64,000 nucleotides of DNA from Gordionus sp. m RMFG-2023 (lineage: Eukaryota > Nematomorpha > Gordioida > Chordodea > Parachordodidae): the NCBI RefSeq assembly GCF_954871325.1, contig NC_088777.1:30233366-30297365 (forward strand), in the 5' to 3' direction. Shown piece after piece: positions 37,201 to 46,227 of the stretch; position 1 is the first letter of the stretch; the number at the start of each line of letters is the position of its first letter. A model generated the notes under the pieces. It had not been told where the DNA came from, made no database searches, and saw nothing but the letters and a program-made list of their open reading frames with translations. Position numbers and translations under genes: made by a program.

Positions 37201-38425
37201 TTTTTCTTTGTTTTTATTCCCAAATGTGTTTTTTCTCTGTATATTTTTTCCTAGAACATTTTTTACTATTTAATATTGGTCAGATTTCTGCAGATCCTGC
37301 TAATGAAATAGTAATTTTAAAAAATCTGTAAGGGGTTTAAAATTAGAGTCCTAAACTGTAGGACTCGGACCTTGATTAGATTAATTTAGATAGTCCCCAG
37401 ACTAGGACCTTGATAAAATTTTAAATTTTTCTAATAAATTTATGAATATCATTTTAAGGAACACCAAAAAAATATTATTATCCTTCAGTGCAGATTTTTA
37501 TTTTTCATTAAAATATTGTACATTTTCAACAGTCCAATAAAAAAAAAATTGGAAAGGATCAGACATGTAAATTTTTAATTGTTTTTATTGTATTGGGTCG
37601 GATATGAAAAATAAGGTCCATCCAATATAGAGCTCTACTTTAATGTAAAAACCCAAGCCAGAAACCAAAATTTAAAAGCCCAGACCAGACTTGAGAATAG
37701 ATATTTTTTCAAAAATTAATGCAAGGTTTAAAATTTTGACATCTTCAGGGCCATAAATAAATTTGATCACTTTAAAACTCCAATTTATCCAAGCTTCAAC
37801 AGAATTATGAAATAGGTTTGTCATTTTAAAATAGGTTTCATGTAAGGAGAACAACAGTGATATCAGAATGTATTAGATACTGGAGCTGGAATAAGCATAA
37901 TAAATGAAATAGATTGGAAAAATAAAACAATTTTAATGGTTAAATTTGCTAAATGATATAAAAAACTTTTATTTTAAAAAAATTATATTAGTCTTATTTT
38001 GACTACCCTCACAATTCCACAGGCCTGGGTCTCAGTTTTATAAGTTTTTCACATTTTAGTTTAAAAAAAAGAGTATTGATTAGGGATAATTATTTGCTTT
38101 ATAGAGTTGCTTTAATTGAATATAAAATTTATATTTTTAAACACATAAGTATAGCTAAGAATTTGCTAGAGGGAACCATTGTTGAATGGTGTTTTTCCTT
38201 TCAATTTTATTGGAGTGCTTTAAATAAATTATATTGTTTTTTTATAAAATAATTAGTGGAACAAAAATTATAAACCTGTAAAATAACTTCAACATCATAG
38301 CAATTGCCTTTGCTTTTTTGATGCCCCTGGTATTTAGCTCCACTATATAAAAGAGATGTAATGAGCCCTGGCTGGACCAAATTATAAGGGGAAGGAGGCT
38401 GGTTCCAATCTAAAACCATTGGCAT
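16152..38425 (-). CDS. GID4: GID4, substrate receptor of the GID/CTLH E3 ubiquitin ligase (five exons, intact)
   Basis: Coding exons on the minus strand are 38425-38276, 34621-34454, 34261-34160, 16537-16407 and 16215-16152, totalling 615 nt (204 residues plus stop). The first three introns fall between codons; the fourth splits a Trp codon. All four introns start GT and end AG. Exon 1 carries [15 protein letters not shown] (residues 26-40), exon 2 [12 protein letters not shown] and EGEII-like [18 protein letters not shown], exon 3 FNSDDFDY and YVYMRWK, exon 4 FLVPDHTI and [14 protein letters not shown], exon 5 QSLNL and the family's C-terminal IYxFR ending. Established: GID4 is a beta-barrel receptor for Pro/N-degrons in the CTLH complex. 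The human degron-contact residues E237, S253 and Y258 correspond here to E141, S157 and Y162, all kept. The start at 38425 follows an in-frame TAG, and the protein lacks the long disordered N-terminus of the human form. More 5' exons cannot be excluded. No stops or frameshifts were seen. Confidence 0.95.
16407..16537 (-). CDS. GID4: GID4 exon 4 (residues 141-183 and part of W184)
   Basis: The exon is 131 nt. Acceptor AAAAG follows a T-rich tract and the donor is GTAAAA. It encodes [24 protein letters not shown] and [11 protein letters not shown], the part of the barrel with the Pro/N-degron contact residues. The final two bases are the first two of a Trp codon completed by exon 5. Confidence 0.93.
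16990..17527 (-). mobile_element. hAT end fragment, GTAACG-rich family
   Basis: This minus-strand copy has the end CAGTGCTGTAAAGTAACG at 17527, the GTTACTCGTTACCG-type subterminal repeats, and about 400 bp of leader including the BED-like block near 17010-17160. The rest of the element is missing at 16990. Homologous to 5169-5760 and to the pieces at 50512-54120. It lies inside GID4 intron 3. Confidence 0.75.
17580..18064. repeat. Worn CT-rich tandem repeat TTTTCCYTTTTTGATTGA
   Basis: From about 17870 to 18010 an imperfect 20-22 bp unit (CTTTTTGATTGAACCTTTTC-like) recurs about six times. A second array of the same unit is at 60870-60985. The stretch before it (17590-17750) has G/C runs like a decayed hAT end. 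Confidence 0.55.
18073..19227 (+). mobile_element. hAT-type MITE, CATAGGCGTAGCC family, copy 3, with perfect 8-bp target duplication
   Basis: It is 1,155 bp. The ends are CAAAGGCGTAGCC and GGCTACGCCTATG, flanked by perfect TATAATGG copies (18065-18072, 19228-19235). The 8-bp duplication places the family in hAT. It has G runs at the left, C runs at the right and an AT-rich non-coding interior. It defines the full length of the family and lies in GID4 intron 3. Confidence 0.93.
19532..19760 (+). repeat. Tandem TTCCCCGGAAAA array, left end of the foldback MULE
   Basis: There are about 14 imperfect units of roughly 16 bp, AATTCCCCGGAAAAAA-like. The G+C blocks are well kept, and the spacer alternates between AATAATT and AAAAAAA. 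Confidence 0.9.
21570..22210 (-). pseudogene. MULE transposase C-terminal exon
   Basis: The exon opens after a T-rich acceptor CAACTTTTAG and reads [20 protein letters not shown], then [39 protein letters not shown] and [12 protein letters not shown], ending in a stop at 21570. The GCFYHL and NNxxEGWNxRF motifs are typical of MULE transposases downstream of the second catalytic Asp. About 213 codons are uninterrupted. The upstream exons with FLYWCH, DGTF and TDFE motifs were not found between 22211 and 23198, so the copy appears non-autonomous although this exon is clean. Confidence 0.85.
23888..24133 (-). repeat. Tandem TTCCCCGGAAAA array, right end (inverted)
   Basis: This is the reverse-complement counterpart of 19532-19760, with the same two alternating spacers and about 15 units. 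Confidence 0.9.
24147..25319. other. GID4 intron sequence, nothing recognised
   Basis: This is AT-rich, with no convincing ORF, repeat end or RNA gene on either strand. Confidence 0.4.
26690..27957 (+). pseudogene. hAT transposase remnant split by a MITE
   Basis: Pieces read [20 protein letters not shown] (about 27375) and [11 protein letters not shown] (about 27480), then after the [24 protein letters not shown] and [18 protein letters not shown] to a stop at 27955-27957. NERTFS...LRST...RLxGLxLLxxHR is the C-terminal signature of this hAT group. Upstream pieces from about 26690 show several stops. The MITE lies within the conserved Arg-Ile/Lys-Asn junction, so insertion alone would inactivate the protein. 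Confidence 0.8.
27511..27780 (+). mobile_element. GGGCCGGGC-type MITE inserted in a hAT transposase, copy 1
   Basis: It is 270 bp with ends CAGAGCCCTGCA and, inverted, CAGAGACCTGCA. Inside, short GGCCCGGCC-like blocks alternate with TTTTTAAAAAAAT blocks. CAGAG ends suggest a hAT-mobilised MITE, but a clear target duplication is not visible. The same MITE sits at the same transposase position in the copy at 62314-64000, and a solo copy is at 35948-36206. Confidence 0.85.
28359..29064. other. GID4 intron sequence with a GC-rich hAT-like end
   Basis: At 28860-28965 a GC-rich patch (AAAAGCGGGGCGAATGCCCC and TGGAGGCGAACCGCAG) resembles the right-end patch of the CATAGGCGTAGCC MITEs (8720-8800), with CTACCCCTG at the edge. 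The rest is AT-rich and unrecognised. Confidence 0.4.
29304..29657. mobile_element. Tc1/mariner-like MITE with TA flanks
   Basis: It is 354 bp with inverted ends AGGCCATTTCCAGATAGAA and AGGCTATTTCCAGACAGAA. The homology continues to about 55 bp, including GTTACCCAGCA-like sequence. A TA dinucleotide stands at each edge (29302-29303, 29658-29659). The interior is AT-rich and non-coding. The TA assignment is ambiguous because the edge is itself partly palindromic (ATAAGG/CCTTAT). Confidence 0.7.
30113..30480. mobile_element. hAT-type MITE with perfect 8-bp target duplication
   Basis: It is 368 bp with ends CAAGGACGAGAACCC and, inverted, CAGGGACGAGAACC. Perfect ATTTTGGG copies flank it (30105-30112, 30481-30488). 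Subterminal GGGTTCGG and CGGGTTCAGGGTTCGG motifs recur. A related copy is at 59693-60072. Confidence 0.9.
31490..32270 (+). pseudogene. hAT transposase relic related to 13114-15519
   Basis: The stretch 31930-32060 parallels 14935-15060 nearly base for base in places (ATAACCCTAATATCAAG, GAATTCGACGAAGCTCGTGA, GGTCGTGATAATCAAGTCAT). The sequence before and after aligns loosely in the same order. Many stops; no element ends were found. Confidence 0.75.
32500..33770 (+). mobile_element. LINE fragment (endonuclease end and start of reverse transcriptase)
   Basis: Near 32520 a frame reads [12 protein letters not shown], like the first endonuclease motif. Near 32860 [14 protein letters not shown] sequence matches the GDFNxRVG block of LINE endonucleases. 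The open frame 33385-33768 contains [20 protein letters not shown] and LDCI, matching the 'LKxxKAPGxDGI' block that starts LINE reverse transcriptases, and then stops. The palm domain and 3' end are missing. The clade is not determined. Several stops occur in the endonuclease part. It lies in GID4 intron 3, antisense to the gene. Confidence 0.75.
33855..34001 (+). mobile_element. End fragment of a TA-flanked MITE, next to GID4 exon 3
   Basis: It contains CAAAATGAGATATTTTTTAT, GTGGTTTGCCTTTTATGGCT and CCGTTCTCCCTTA. This matches the right end of the element at 48470-49419. The left end is absent. Its edge lies about 160 bp from the GID4 exon 3 splice donor. Confidence 0.65.
34160..34261 (-). 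CDS. GID4: GID4 exon 3 (residues 107-140)
   Basis: The exon is 102 nt and sits only 192 bp from exon 2. It starts after TTTTTAAG, encodes [20 protein letters not shown] and onward to MRWK, and ends before donor GTTTAC. The 17.6-kb transposon-filled intron 3 begins here. It is too short to show up as a long ORF and was found by homology to the known protein order. Confidence 0.93.
34454..34621 (-). CDS. GID4: GID4 exon 2 (residues 51-106)
   Basis: The exon is 168 nt with acceptor TTGCAG before AATGTGGAT and donor GTTTGC after the KHW codons. It encodes the first beta-strands of the barrel ([36 protein letters not shown]). It is the best-conserved single block of the gene. Confidence 0.95.
34622..38275 (-). 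other. GID4 intron 1
   Basis: The donor is GTTTAT at 38275 and the acceptor TTGCAG at 34622. Apart from the MITE at 35948-36206 and a G/C-containing patch at 35340-35400, it is AT-rich. Short open frames (34990-35259, 37672-37854) look like chance. Confidence 0.7.
35948..36206 (-). mobile_element. GGGCCGGGC-type MITE, solo copy in GID4 intron 1
   Basis: It is read inverted relative to 27511-27780. The right edge has GCAAATGGTACCTCTGCAGG then TCTCTG, and the left edge GAGACCCGGGCCGGGTCTG. The same alternating GGGCCGGGCC / TTTTTAAAAAAAT blocks are present. Flanks GTATAAA and ATATAAA are nearly alike, a possible worn target duplication. Confidence 0.8.
38276..38425 (-). CDS. GID4: GID4 exon 1 (residues 1-50)
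   Basis: The exon encodes a 50-residue N-terminus beginning [13 protein letters not shown] and ending in YDVEVILQ. The last codon CAG is followed by a donor GTTTAT. The ATG lies three codons after an in-frame TAG. That TAG could also be the AG of an upstream acceptor, so a 5' UTR intron is possible. Confidence 0.9.
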
Positions 38426-39827
38426 CAACAACTAAAAATTTATAGTAAAAATTTTATAAAATTTCTTAACCTTCACAAAAAATATATAAACACTTTGGTA
38501 AATATTTATAAAATTTAATATATAATTTAAAAAAAAAATACAAATCATTTACATATAGAAATAATCAAGGAGGAATATTTTAATTTATTCCTAATTTTGT
38601 ACAAATTAATGTTTTGATAAAATTTAAATATTGATACAAGATAAATTATAAATAATTGAATCTAAAATAAGTCATATTTACATTAAATTTAATTTTCAAA
38701 TTATATTAAAGGGTTCTTTGTCACTTTTCACTTATAATCTTTCATATGATAAACAAATTATAAAAGGTCTTAAAAATCTCATAACCATACAAGATAGCCA
38801 AAAATATTATAATCTTGGAATATCCAAATAATTAATTTATATTTCAAGGTATCTAAATATGACTTTTAATTTTAAAAAGCTAGGTTCAAGCTAGGAAAAA
38901 ATTTCTAAACAATGTTCAGAATAAATTTTCAAAAACCCAGGTTCACTACTCCAGGATAGTTTCAGTTCACAAGCCTGATTTAATTTTTGATATTTTTAAT
39001 AAAATGTCTGCATTTAAGACATATTGTTGCTATAAAAAAAATATATATCTAGATCCTTCTTTCAAAGGACCTGCCTTACCAACACTTTTAAAAAGAATTC
39101 TATTTGCTTAATAATTTTTTTGAAAATAGTATTGTTAGCTTTCAAGTAGTTCACTTTTTGATTCTAAAAATGAAATTCTTATTTAAAATAAGCATCTGAA
39201 ATTAGCAAAAAAATTATAAATGAAATATTCAAGGAAATAAAGAGATTAAAAATTTCCAGAATTTAGTTTTAGTTTTGTATAAAAAAATATAATGTAATGT
39301 TATAAGATACATATTTTATCTAAAACTCAATTTTTTTAGAAAAAGAATTATGCTTTTTGAACATTATATTTTAGAGCACATTTGAGTTAGCTATGAAAAA
39401 TGGTATTTACTTGTTACTGCAAAACTGTAATAAAACTGAAGCTTTTTTTCAAGATTGACATTCTACCAATGTAACGTTACCAGTCTTGTTATGTCACGTT
39501 ACGTTGACAGTAAAAACTTTATGACATTTTAATATTTTAAAGCAGATGTAAATTAAATTCCAATTTAATCTCCAAAATTGTTACCATTTATGAAATGCAC
39601 TTATATTAAATTTTTTTTTTGCATTTAGAAATCGTATTTATATTGATGTCATAAATAAAATACATAAAAAAAATTAAAACAAAATGGAAAATGTCTATGG
39701 AAGTTCATCCAAAACAAAAGAAATATAAATTTATAAATGCTGAGGAACAAAACAACATATCATAAATTTATACAATAAGCATTTAATTAAACATGTCCAC
39801 TATTAAAATCGCTGAAATGATTAGTTC
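38426..39827. other. Upstream of GID4 exon 1, nothing recognised
   Basis: This AT-rich stretch should contain the GID4 promoter or a 5' UTR intron. No clear TATA box with initiator, CpG-rich patch or upstream coding exon was seen. Confidence 0.35.
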
Positions 39828-39835
39828 GATACCAG

Positions 39836-41178
39836 CAGGCGCTTAACCAATGGGGGGGGGGTCCCCATCGCAAATTTGACTGTTTTCATAAATATCATTT
39901 TAAGCTAATACAAATTTACCCCCCCCCTCTACCAATTAAAATTTTACAAATATTTTAATATCAATTTTCCAACAAAACTTATTTTTCATAAATAAATTTT
40001 ATTAAAATTTCCTTTCCTTGAGAGTACATTAACATTACTCAAAAATATTTAAAAAAATGGAAAAAATTTTTAGTCAAAGAGATTGAAAAACGGTAATTTA
40101 TTTTATTATTATATATAATTATTTTATGAAATTCAAAATTATTAGGAGTTAGAATTAATAAGTATTTTTAATAATATTTTAATTATTAATAAATATCTAT
40201 AATGTTTTAAATATTTTTCATTCTTATTTCCATTTTATAGAACAGAAGAAATAGAAATACAAAAGTTAAATAAGGCTGAGCATGAAAAAATGTACAAATA
40301 CAAATTGAAGGAAAAAATGGTAAAGGTAGGTAGCATATATTTTATAAAAATTAGGTTAAGCATTGATTTGATACAATAAATTTAATCAGTGAATTCGAAT
40401 TGTGATATAAATATTTACTATGTTTAGTTATTTTACCTGAGCATGCTATTGATGCGCTCAATCGGTATAAAGAAACCTTGGCTCAATTCCCTAATATTTT
40501 GAAGTTGTTTTATATTCTTGCATGTTTGCCTAATACAACATGTACGAATGAAAAAACTTTCAACTTGAGAAGGTTGAAAACATATTTTCAAAGTACTACT
40601 TCCGTCTCGGTTAAATGGGTTAGTTCTGTTAAATATCCACAGAGATTTGGTTTCAACGACAAACGAAATTCTTGATGAATTAACAAAATACCTACGAAAA
40701 TTAAAAATCACCATAATTATAGTATTTAATAAAAAATTTTGAATAATATATTTGATAAGAAGTTAAAAAAAACTTGTTTTTTAAATTATTTTCTAGTCAA
40801 TATTTTATACACACTACTATTAGTATTTTCAATAAAAAAATTATATTCTACGTATGAGAATATGAGGCTAGTTTTTAAAGCAAATATTATAAAAAAAAGA
40901 AAGACATTAAACTTTATTTCAACTTTATATTTAAAAAAACTTTATTAAATATAATATACCTAATTTAAAATAATAAAAAATAGGCTTGTAATATCCATAA
41001 GCACGAATTAATAAATAAAAGTTATAAATAGAAATAGAATTATTATTTAATTATTCATAATTTAATGGAATAGCTAAAACATAAGACCCGGTCGAAGGCC
41101 GGCAGAAAGCTGGCTTAAGGCCAGGTACCAAAAAAATCCCCCCCCCCCACCCATAAGAAAATCCTGGATACGCCACAG
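39836..41178 (+). mobile_element. Short hAT with G-run/C-run ends and 7/8 target duplication
   Basis: It is 1,343 bp. The left end is CAGGCGCTTAACCAAT plus a G run. The right end is a C run, then AATCCTGGATACGCCACAG. Flanks GATACCAG (39828-39835) and GATACTAG (41179-41186) match at 7 of 8. A GC-rich patch (GGTCGAAGGCCGGCAGAAAG) lies before the right end. It carries only a C-terminal transposase piece, so it is an internally shortened copy. Confidence 0.88.
40433..40742 (+). pseudogene. hAT transposase C-terminal exon
   Basis: The reading is LPEHAIDALNRYKETLAQFP then NILKLFYILACLPNTT, NEKTFNLRRLKTYFQSTTS, and, after one frameshift near 40610, RLNGLVLLNIHRDLVSTTNE then ILDELTKYLRKLK to a TGA at 40740. 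This is the hAT C-terminal dimerisation region with the NE(R/K)TF, LRRLKTY and RLNGLxLLxIHR motifs. The minus-strand frame over the same bases is its shadow. Confidence 0.88.
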
Positions 41179-41347
41179 GATACTAGATGATCTATATTTT
41201 TTTAAAATTAATTCAATTTTATTACAAAAATATTTATATCATTTATTTATTTTGTTTTGAAACTTTTATTTATAAATATAATATTTATATCAATGACTGT
41301 CAAGTTTACTACTAAGGATGCAATCGAAATTTATTTTTATTTATTAG

Positions 41348-41410
41348 CAGAGTTGTTAAAGGATCGAATCAAAAGATCGCCGATCCTGGATTCGATCCTA
41401 AATTTGTCAA
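41348..41410 (+). repeat. Solo end of the 29073-31294 hAT family
   Basis: CAGAGTTGTTAAAGGATCGA followed by GATCGCCGATCCTGGATTCG matches the terminal and subterminal motifs of that element. It is cut off at about 41410, next to the large foldback MULE. Confidence 0.65.
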
Positions 41411-41460
41411 TATTAATATAAACAAAAGGCCATAATTCGTTCGTATCACGTCAATACCGC

Positions 41461-41895
41461 GAAACTTTTATCGCGAAATGTATTATCGCGAATGCATTAT
41501 CGCGAATGTCGATTACCGCGAAAAGATATTATAGCGAATGCATTACCGCGAATGCATTATAGCGAATGTATCATAGCGAATATATTAGCGCGAATGCATT
41601 AAAGCGAATGCATTACCGCGAAAATATTATAGCGAATGCATTACAGCGAATGTAATACCGCAAATGCATTATCGCGAATGCATCATAGCGAATGTATTAT
41701 AGCGAATATATTAGCGCGAATGCATTATAGCGAATGCATTATAGTGAATGCATTACCGCGAAAACATTATAGCGAATGCATTACAGCGAATGCATTACAG
41801 CGAATGTATTATCGCGAATGTATCATAGCGAATGTATCAGAGCGAATATATTACAGCGAATGCATTATCGCGAATGCATCATAGCGAATGCATTA
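41461..41895 (+). repeat. 15-bp satellite array, left end of the giant MULE
   Basis: Units are ATTATAGCGAATGC-like, about 28 in number, with variants CGCG/AGCG. Because the unit is 15 bp the array is open in several frames and translates to MHYSECIIANA-type repeats. That is a consequence of unit length. Confidence 0.92.
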
Positions 41896-42147
41896 CAACT
41901 AACATTATCACAATGCAATAGTGATTTATATTTGACAAAATTATATTTAACTCATTTATTAAGTTCCAAAAAACCAGAGAACCAGCTTAATTGTCTATAT
42001 TTATTTAAAGTAGCGTTTTAAAATTATTTACCTCTAAAACACGTCACTTGTTATTTATGAAATTCGTATTTTATTAAAAAATATGTGGAATTTAGAATAC
42101 TCAATTTTTTTAACGATTAGATTAAGTCGTTTTTTTACAAAAGACCC

Positions 42148-43378
42148 TATTAATAAATATTTTAATATTTTATATTTTAAGATTGATTCTAGTAAAAGTT
42201 AATTTTTGCCCCAACAAGCCCCAAACCCCAGGCTTGTAGATTATATTGGTTTATTAAGTCTCCTACAGGATAATTGTTATTATCAATAATACACCATTTG
42301 TATATAAATAATTCATAAAAAATTTCAAAATGTGATATTTTATTTTAAAAAATGTTTAAGTTTTAATGAATTTTTTAATTTTTTTTCTAATTCTTTTGAT
42401 TATCAACCACCAGAAAAGGTGAAAGTTAAAAGGGAAAAAAATAGAATTTAAAGCTATAATAACCAATGAATACTTATTATATCATATTTTAAAGCATAAT
42501 ATAATTAATTCGACCTAATTCTACTAGCCCCTAGTTACTGATATGATTAACCCTTTCCAGCGCTAAAAAATATGTTGATAATTTTTAAATTTTTTTAAAT
42601 AAGATTAGATGAAGGGGAACATTGGATTGAGACCTCTATCTTATTAAATCTTTTGTAATCGTCAAAATTATTAATTTTATAGCTTTAAAACGTAAAATCT
42701 TATCTTTTTTAAATTTAAACATTGTTAAATTTAAAAATAATAAATGCCAACTCCTGTTTCAAATATAAATCTTAAAATGATAAATAATATATTTAATTAT
42801 ATATTTTGGTGGTTTTAATAGAGATGAAGTTATTTTCAAATCATATTATTCTGCCTGAAAGAGAATGCCTACAATAAATATTTTTAAACATAATGATTAT
42901 GAGACTTTCTGAAATGGGAAAAGAAGATTTTTTAATTTCATATTCTGTCTATTTAATTATCTAAATCTCCCTGTGCAAATTGGTTTATTATTCATGATAC
43001 GGTTTAAAACAATTTCAACTTTAAGAGAAACAGAAGGCCACAAATCCATATTTTTATGCCGTTTAATATTATAGTGAAAAACATTTAAATTATGCTTTAA
43101 TATTATTTACTTATTTTAAATTCCGTATAAAACAATTTATAAAATACAGAGAAAATATTCAAAATAACGAAATTTGAAAATTAAGGACAGGGCTTTAAAT
43201 AATCAGAGCTAAAAAATGCAGACCGAAGAACACGGGTATATTAATTTACGACATTTATATTATTTATTTTTACTAATTATGACATTGAAATATGTTAAAT
43301 TCAATTTTGTCTGTACTGTAAAAAATAGCTAAATATTAATAAAAGTATAATTTTTTTTAGCGTTGATAAAGCTATCCT
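42148..43378 (+). repeat. Left arm of the inner palindrome
   Basis: The sequence from ATTAATAAATATTTTAATAT to about AGCGTTGATAAA is repeated inverted at 46228-47592, with few substitutions and small indels; for example GCCCCAACAAGCCCCAAACC appears on both. Confidence 0.9.
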
Positions 43379-43997
43379 TTCAAAAATAACCCAGCGGCTG
43401 ATATAATATTTTTCTATTAAAATCTTTAGACAGTTTTGGAATTAGATAAAAATAAAGTTATTACCAAACTATAATTTACTTCTGGCACCTTACTTTAAAA
43501 AGATGAAAGGTGCAATAATTTTTTTTCAATTTTTTTAAAGATTTATATAAGTTAATTGATGATACTACGAAATAAGATTTATAAATAGATTACATGACTT
43601 GTTTATTAACTCATATTTTGTTATATTTTATTACTCTAAAATAATAATTTAATTTTTTTTAAATTCTGGAACCCTAACTGAACTTGGGATCAAGACTAGT
43701 GCCTTAAATCTAACTCGTTATATTAAAATTTATTAATGTTTACAACCCTTAATATTTTTGATTAGTAATTTTTTTAAATCTCACTTTCGCGTTTCAATTT
43801 ATATATAGAATTTAATTTTATTTATAAAACTCTTCATATATTATTAAAGATCAATTCACTATATTGCCACAAAAATGAATTTTTCTAACCAAAAATCTAA
43901 TAATAATAATATGAGAATACAATTACAATCTTCTAGCTGCTTATAGAGTTTTATATTTTTACTAAAAAATATAAAATAATATAAAAATATATATTTG

Positions 43998-45645
43998 CTA
44001 TTTTATTTTTTTATTATAATTGAATACATTATTGTAAAATGATATATTTAAATTAATATTGGATGCTAGGCCCTTCAAGTACGATAAAATATCGCGATTT
44101 CTGTAATCCGATACTATTCTTTTTAGTCTTTCTGAGAGATTCCTGTATTTTTTTCTTGGAGAAGCTTCATCATCACCTCCTTGTAGTTGGACAATTTTTA
44201 ACTCAGCTTAAAATGATATAAATATTCAATGTATAATCAATTCCTTTTTTAATTTAAAAAAACTAAATTATTCTAGAATTTTTTTCTTAATTTTTTTACC
44301 TGGAAATTTAATATTATACCTGTTATAAATCTCCATATTGTAGGATGATAGGAAGTCAGCAATGAATTAAAACTCCTGTGCCATCCCTCCACAGAATTAT
44401 TTGTATTCGCGTCGCCATTAAGTGTGGAATTATAGCAATTCCATAAGGGAATGGGAAAAATTGGGATTAATCTTTCCCTCCCATAAGATTTCCCTATATA
44501 TGTGTTTTCAAAATAATCAATAATCGGCTGTAAAATAATAACATTTTCTTGATAAAACGGAGACATTATTAATGTCTCAAAAGCCATTGTAACATCTGTT
44601 TCTGGCACACAGGCCAAACATACCATCATTTTAAAAAAAAAAAATTGTGTATTGGTTTTATATTGCATTGATATTTCTGGAAACCTTTGTATTTTTCTCC
44701 AATAACTTTGACCAAAATGAAATAAACATCCTCTTTGTTTCGTTAACGGGAAGACCGATTTGAATGCATTGATTGCCGATAACTCAAAATCGGTCATTAT
44801 AAAATCAGGAGAGATTGTTACATATGATCGAATAATTTCAAAAACTCGCTTGTAATCCTCACTCCCCGGTCGTCAATATGTAAACTAGGGGGAAAACCGT
44901 TTTATTTTTTACTCCGTGAAGCGTATAAAGTTGATGAAAAAGAGGAGGTGTACATTTAAAAGTACCATCGGCGAACCACATCGCACATGAGGAGAGAAAT
45001 TCAAGATTTCCATCAGTGGAGAATATTAAAAGTCGCTCGTTTATCTTAATTTATAATATAAAATTGCAGTATTAAAAGTTTAATCTAATAATTTTTAAAA
45101 TAATTACTTGCAATTTACCAAATTTTGATTTTCAGTTGAAATATATACAATTTAAACAAATAGTTCAATTTTTCCTCATCATCATGAATCATAAAATTCT
45201 CGCCTTTCTTGGTATTAGTATATTCGTAGGGTAAAATTAATTCGGCCAAAGAAGTTGGGCACGGTGGTGGATGATTGTGAGAGCTTCTTGTACGGTGTAT
45301 TATTCTTTTAATAAGGCTGAAGTTAGGAATCTTCATTGCGATGGATTCATCTAGATTTGCCGATATCTCCGAGATAATCATACTGAAATTATCGGTAGTT
45401 GTTTTCGCTTTATGTTTAATTTCGTTAACAATTTTTCGTGACTCAGTTTGAGCAATATCCGGAATATGATTTTGCTCAAATTTATTTGGAATTTTTTCAT
45501 TATTTTGGCATGTGAGCCTGGCCATACACTTGTGAGTATCTCTCTCTACGCACCTATAGTAGTAGGTAGGAGGCACCTTTTTATCAAGCCTGTAAACAAA
45601 GTTATTATATATCTCTAGATCTAAACCTTTATAACTTTTAATCAT
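43998..45645 (-). pseudogene. FLYWCH/MULE transposase, three exons, one frameshift seen
   Basis: Exon 1 (45645-45119) opens MIKSYKGLDLEIYNNFVYRL with a FLYWCH-type finger (YYYRC, HKCMARLTC, about residues 5-45; SHNHPPP later) and ends at donor GTAAAT. Exon 2 (45044-44300) carries MWFADGTFKCTPPLFHQLYT with the first catalytic Asp, then IMTDFELSAINAFK with the second, CLFHFGQSYWRKIQ, and NNSVEGWHRSFN, and ends at CAG before GTAAAA. Exon 3 (44206-43998) reads ELKIVQLQGGDDEASPRKKY and LKRIVSDYRNRDILSYLKGL. Introns are 74 and 93 bp. One frameshift lies near 44870, between the two Asp motifs. The gene is otherwise open. Confidence 0.88.
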
Positions 45646-46227
45646 AATTATTTAAATGATATATTGAGTAATTTGTTTCTATAAAAAAATAAAAATATTT
45701 TAATAATATGTAAAATAAAATGACAAAAATTTTCGAATCTTTACTATTCTTAAAAAACAAGCCAGTTGCTGTAATATAAATTCTCAGAACACCCTTGAAT
45801 AAAAAAAGGGATAAAATAATCTTAAAAACATTTTGTCTGGGTCATAAATAATTTTACGCCATTTTTAAATTATTTTTAAATATATTTTGCCTATAAAAAT
45901 AAAAAATTTATTTTTTATATCAAATTTATGTCTAATTTTAATTATGATTAATGATAATATAGATATATATATATTTTTAAGGAAAAACAAATTACTAAAA
46001 TAACTATATTCACATATATACATATGAGAGGTTTTCTTAATAATAAAATGACCATATAATAATTATTAAAATGACCACATAAAAATATATAAGTTAAAAT
46101 AATGATTATTCAAATGACCACATAAAAATATATAAAAAAATAAATATTCAAGTAACCACATAAAAAATAATTAAAAAAATAAATAAATAAATAATAGATC
46201 AAAAATTTCCCCGTGATTCAGGTAGTT

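Noticed and set aside
38207-38431. Reading the GID4 exon 1 frame on into [13 protein letters not shown]
   Set aside because: This is intron sequence after the CAG/GTTTAT donor.
40433-40714. Minus-strand 93-codon frame
   Set aside because: It is the shadow of the plus-strand hAT C-terminal exon, which has recognisable motifs.
41461-41895. CRISPR-like regular repeat array
   Set aside because: There are no unique spacers; the repeats are head-to-tail, and the context is a spliced eukaryotic transposase and inverted partner array.
41636-42021. Open frames encoding MHYSECIIANA-type repeats (also 49808-50081 on the minus strand)
   Set aside because: They arise because the satellite unit is 15 bp, a multiple of three; arrays in both orientations and several frames are open alike.
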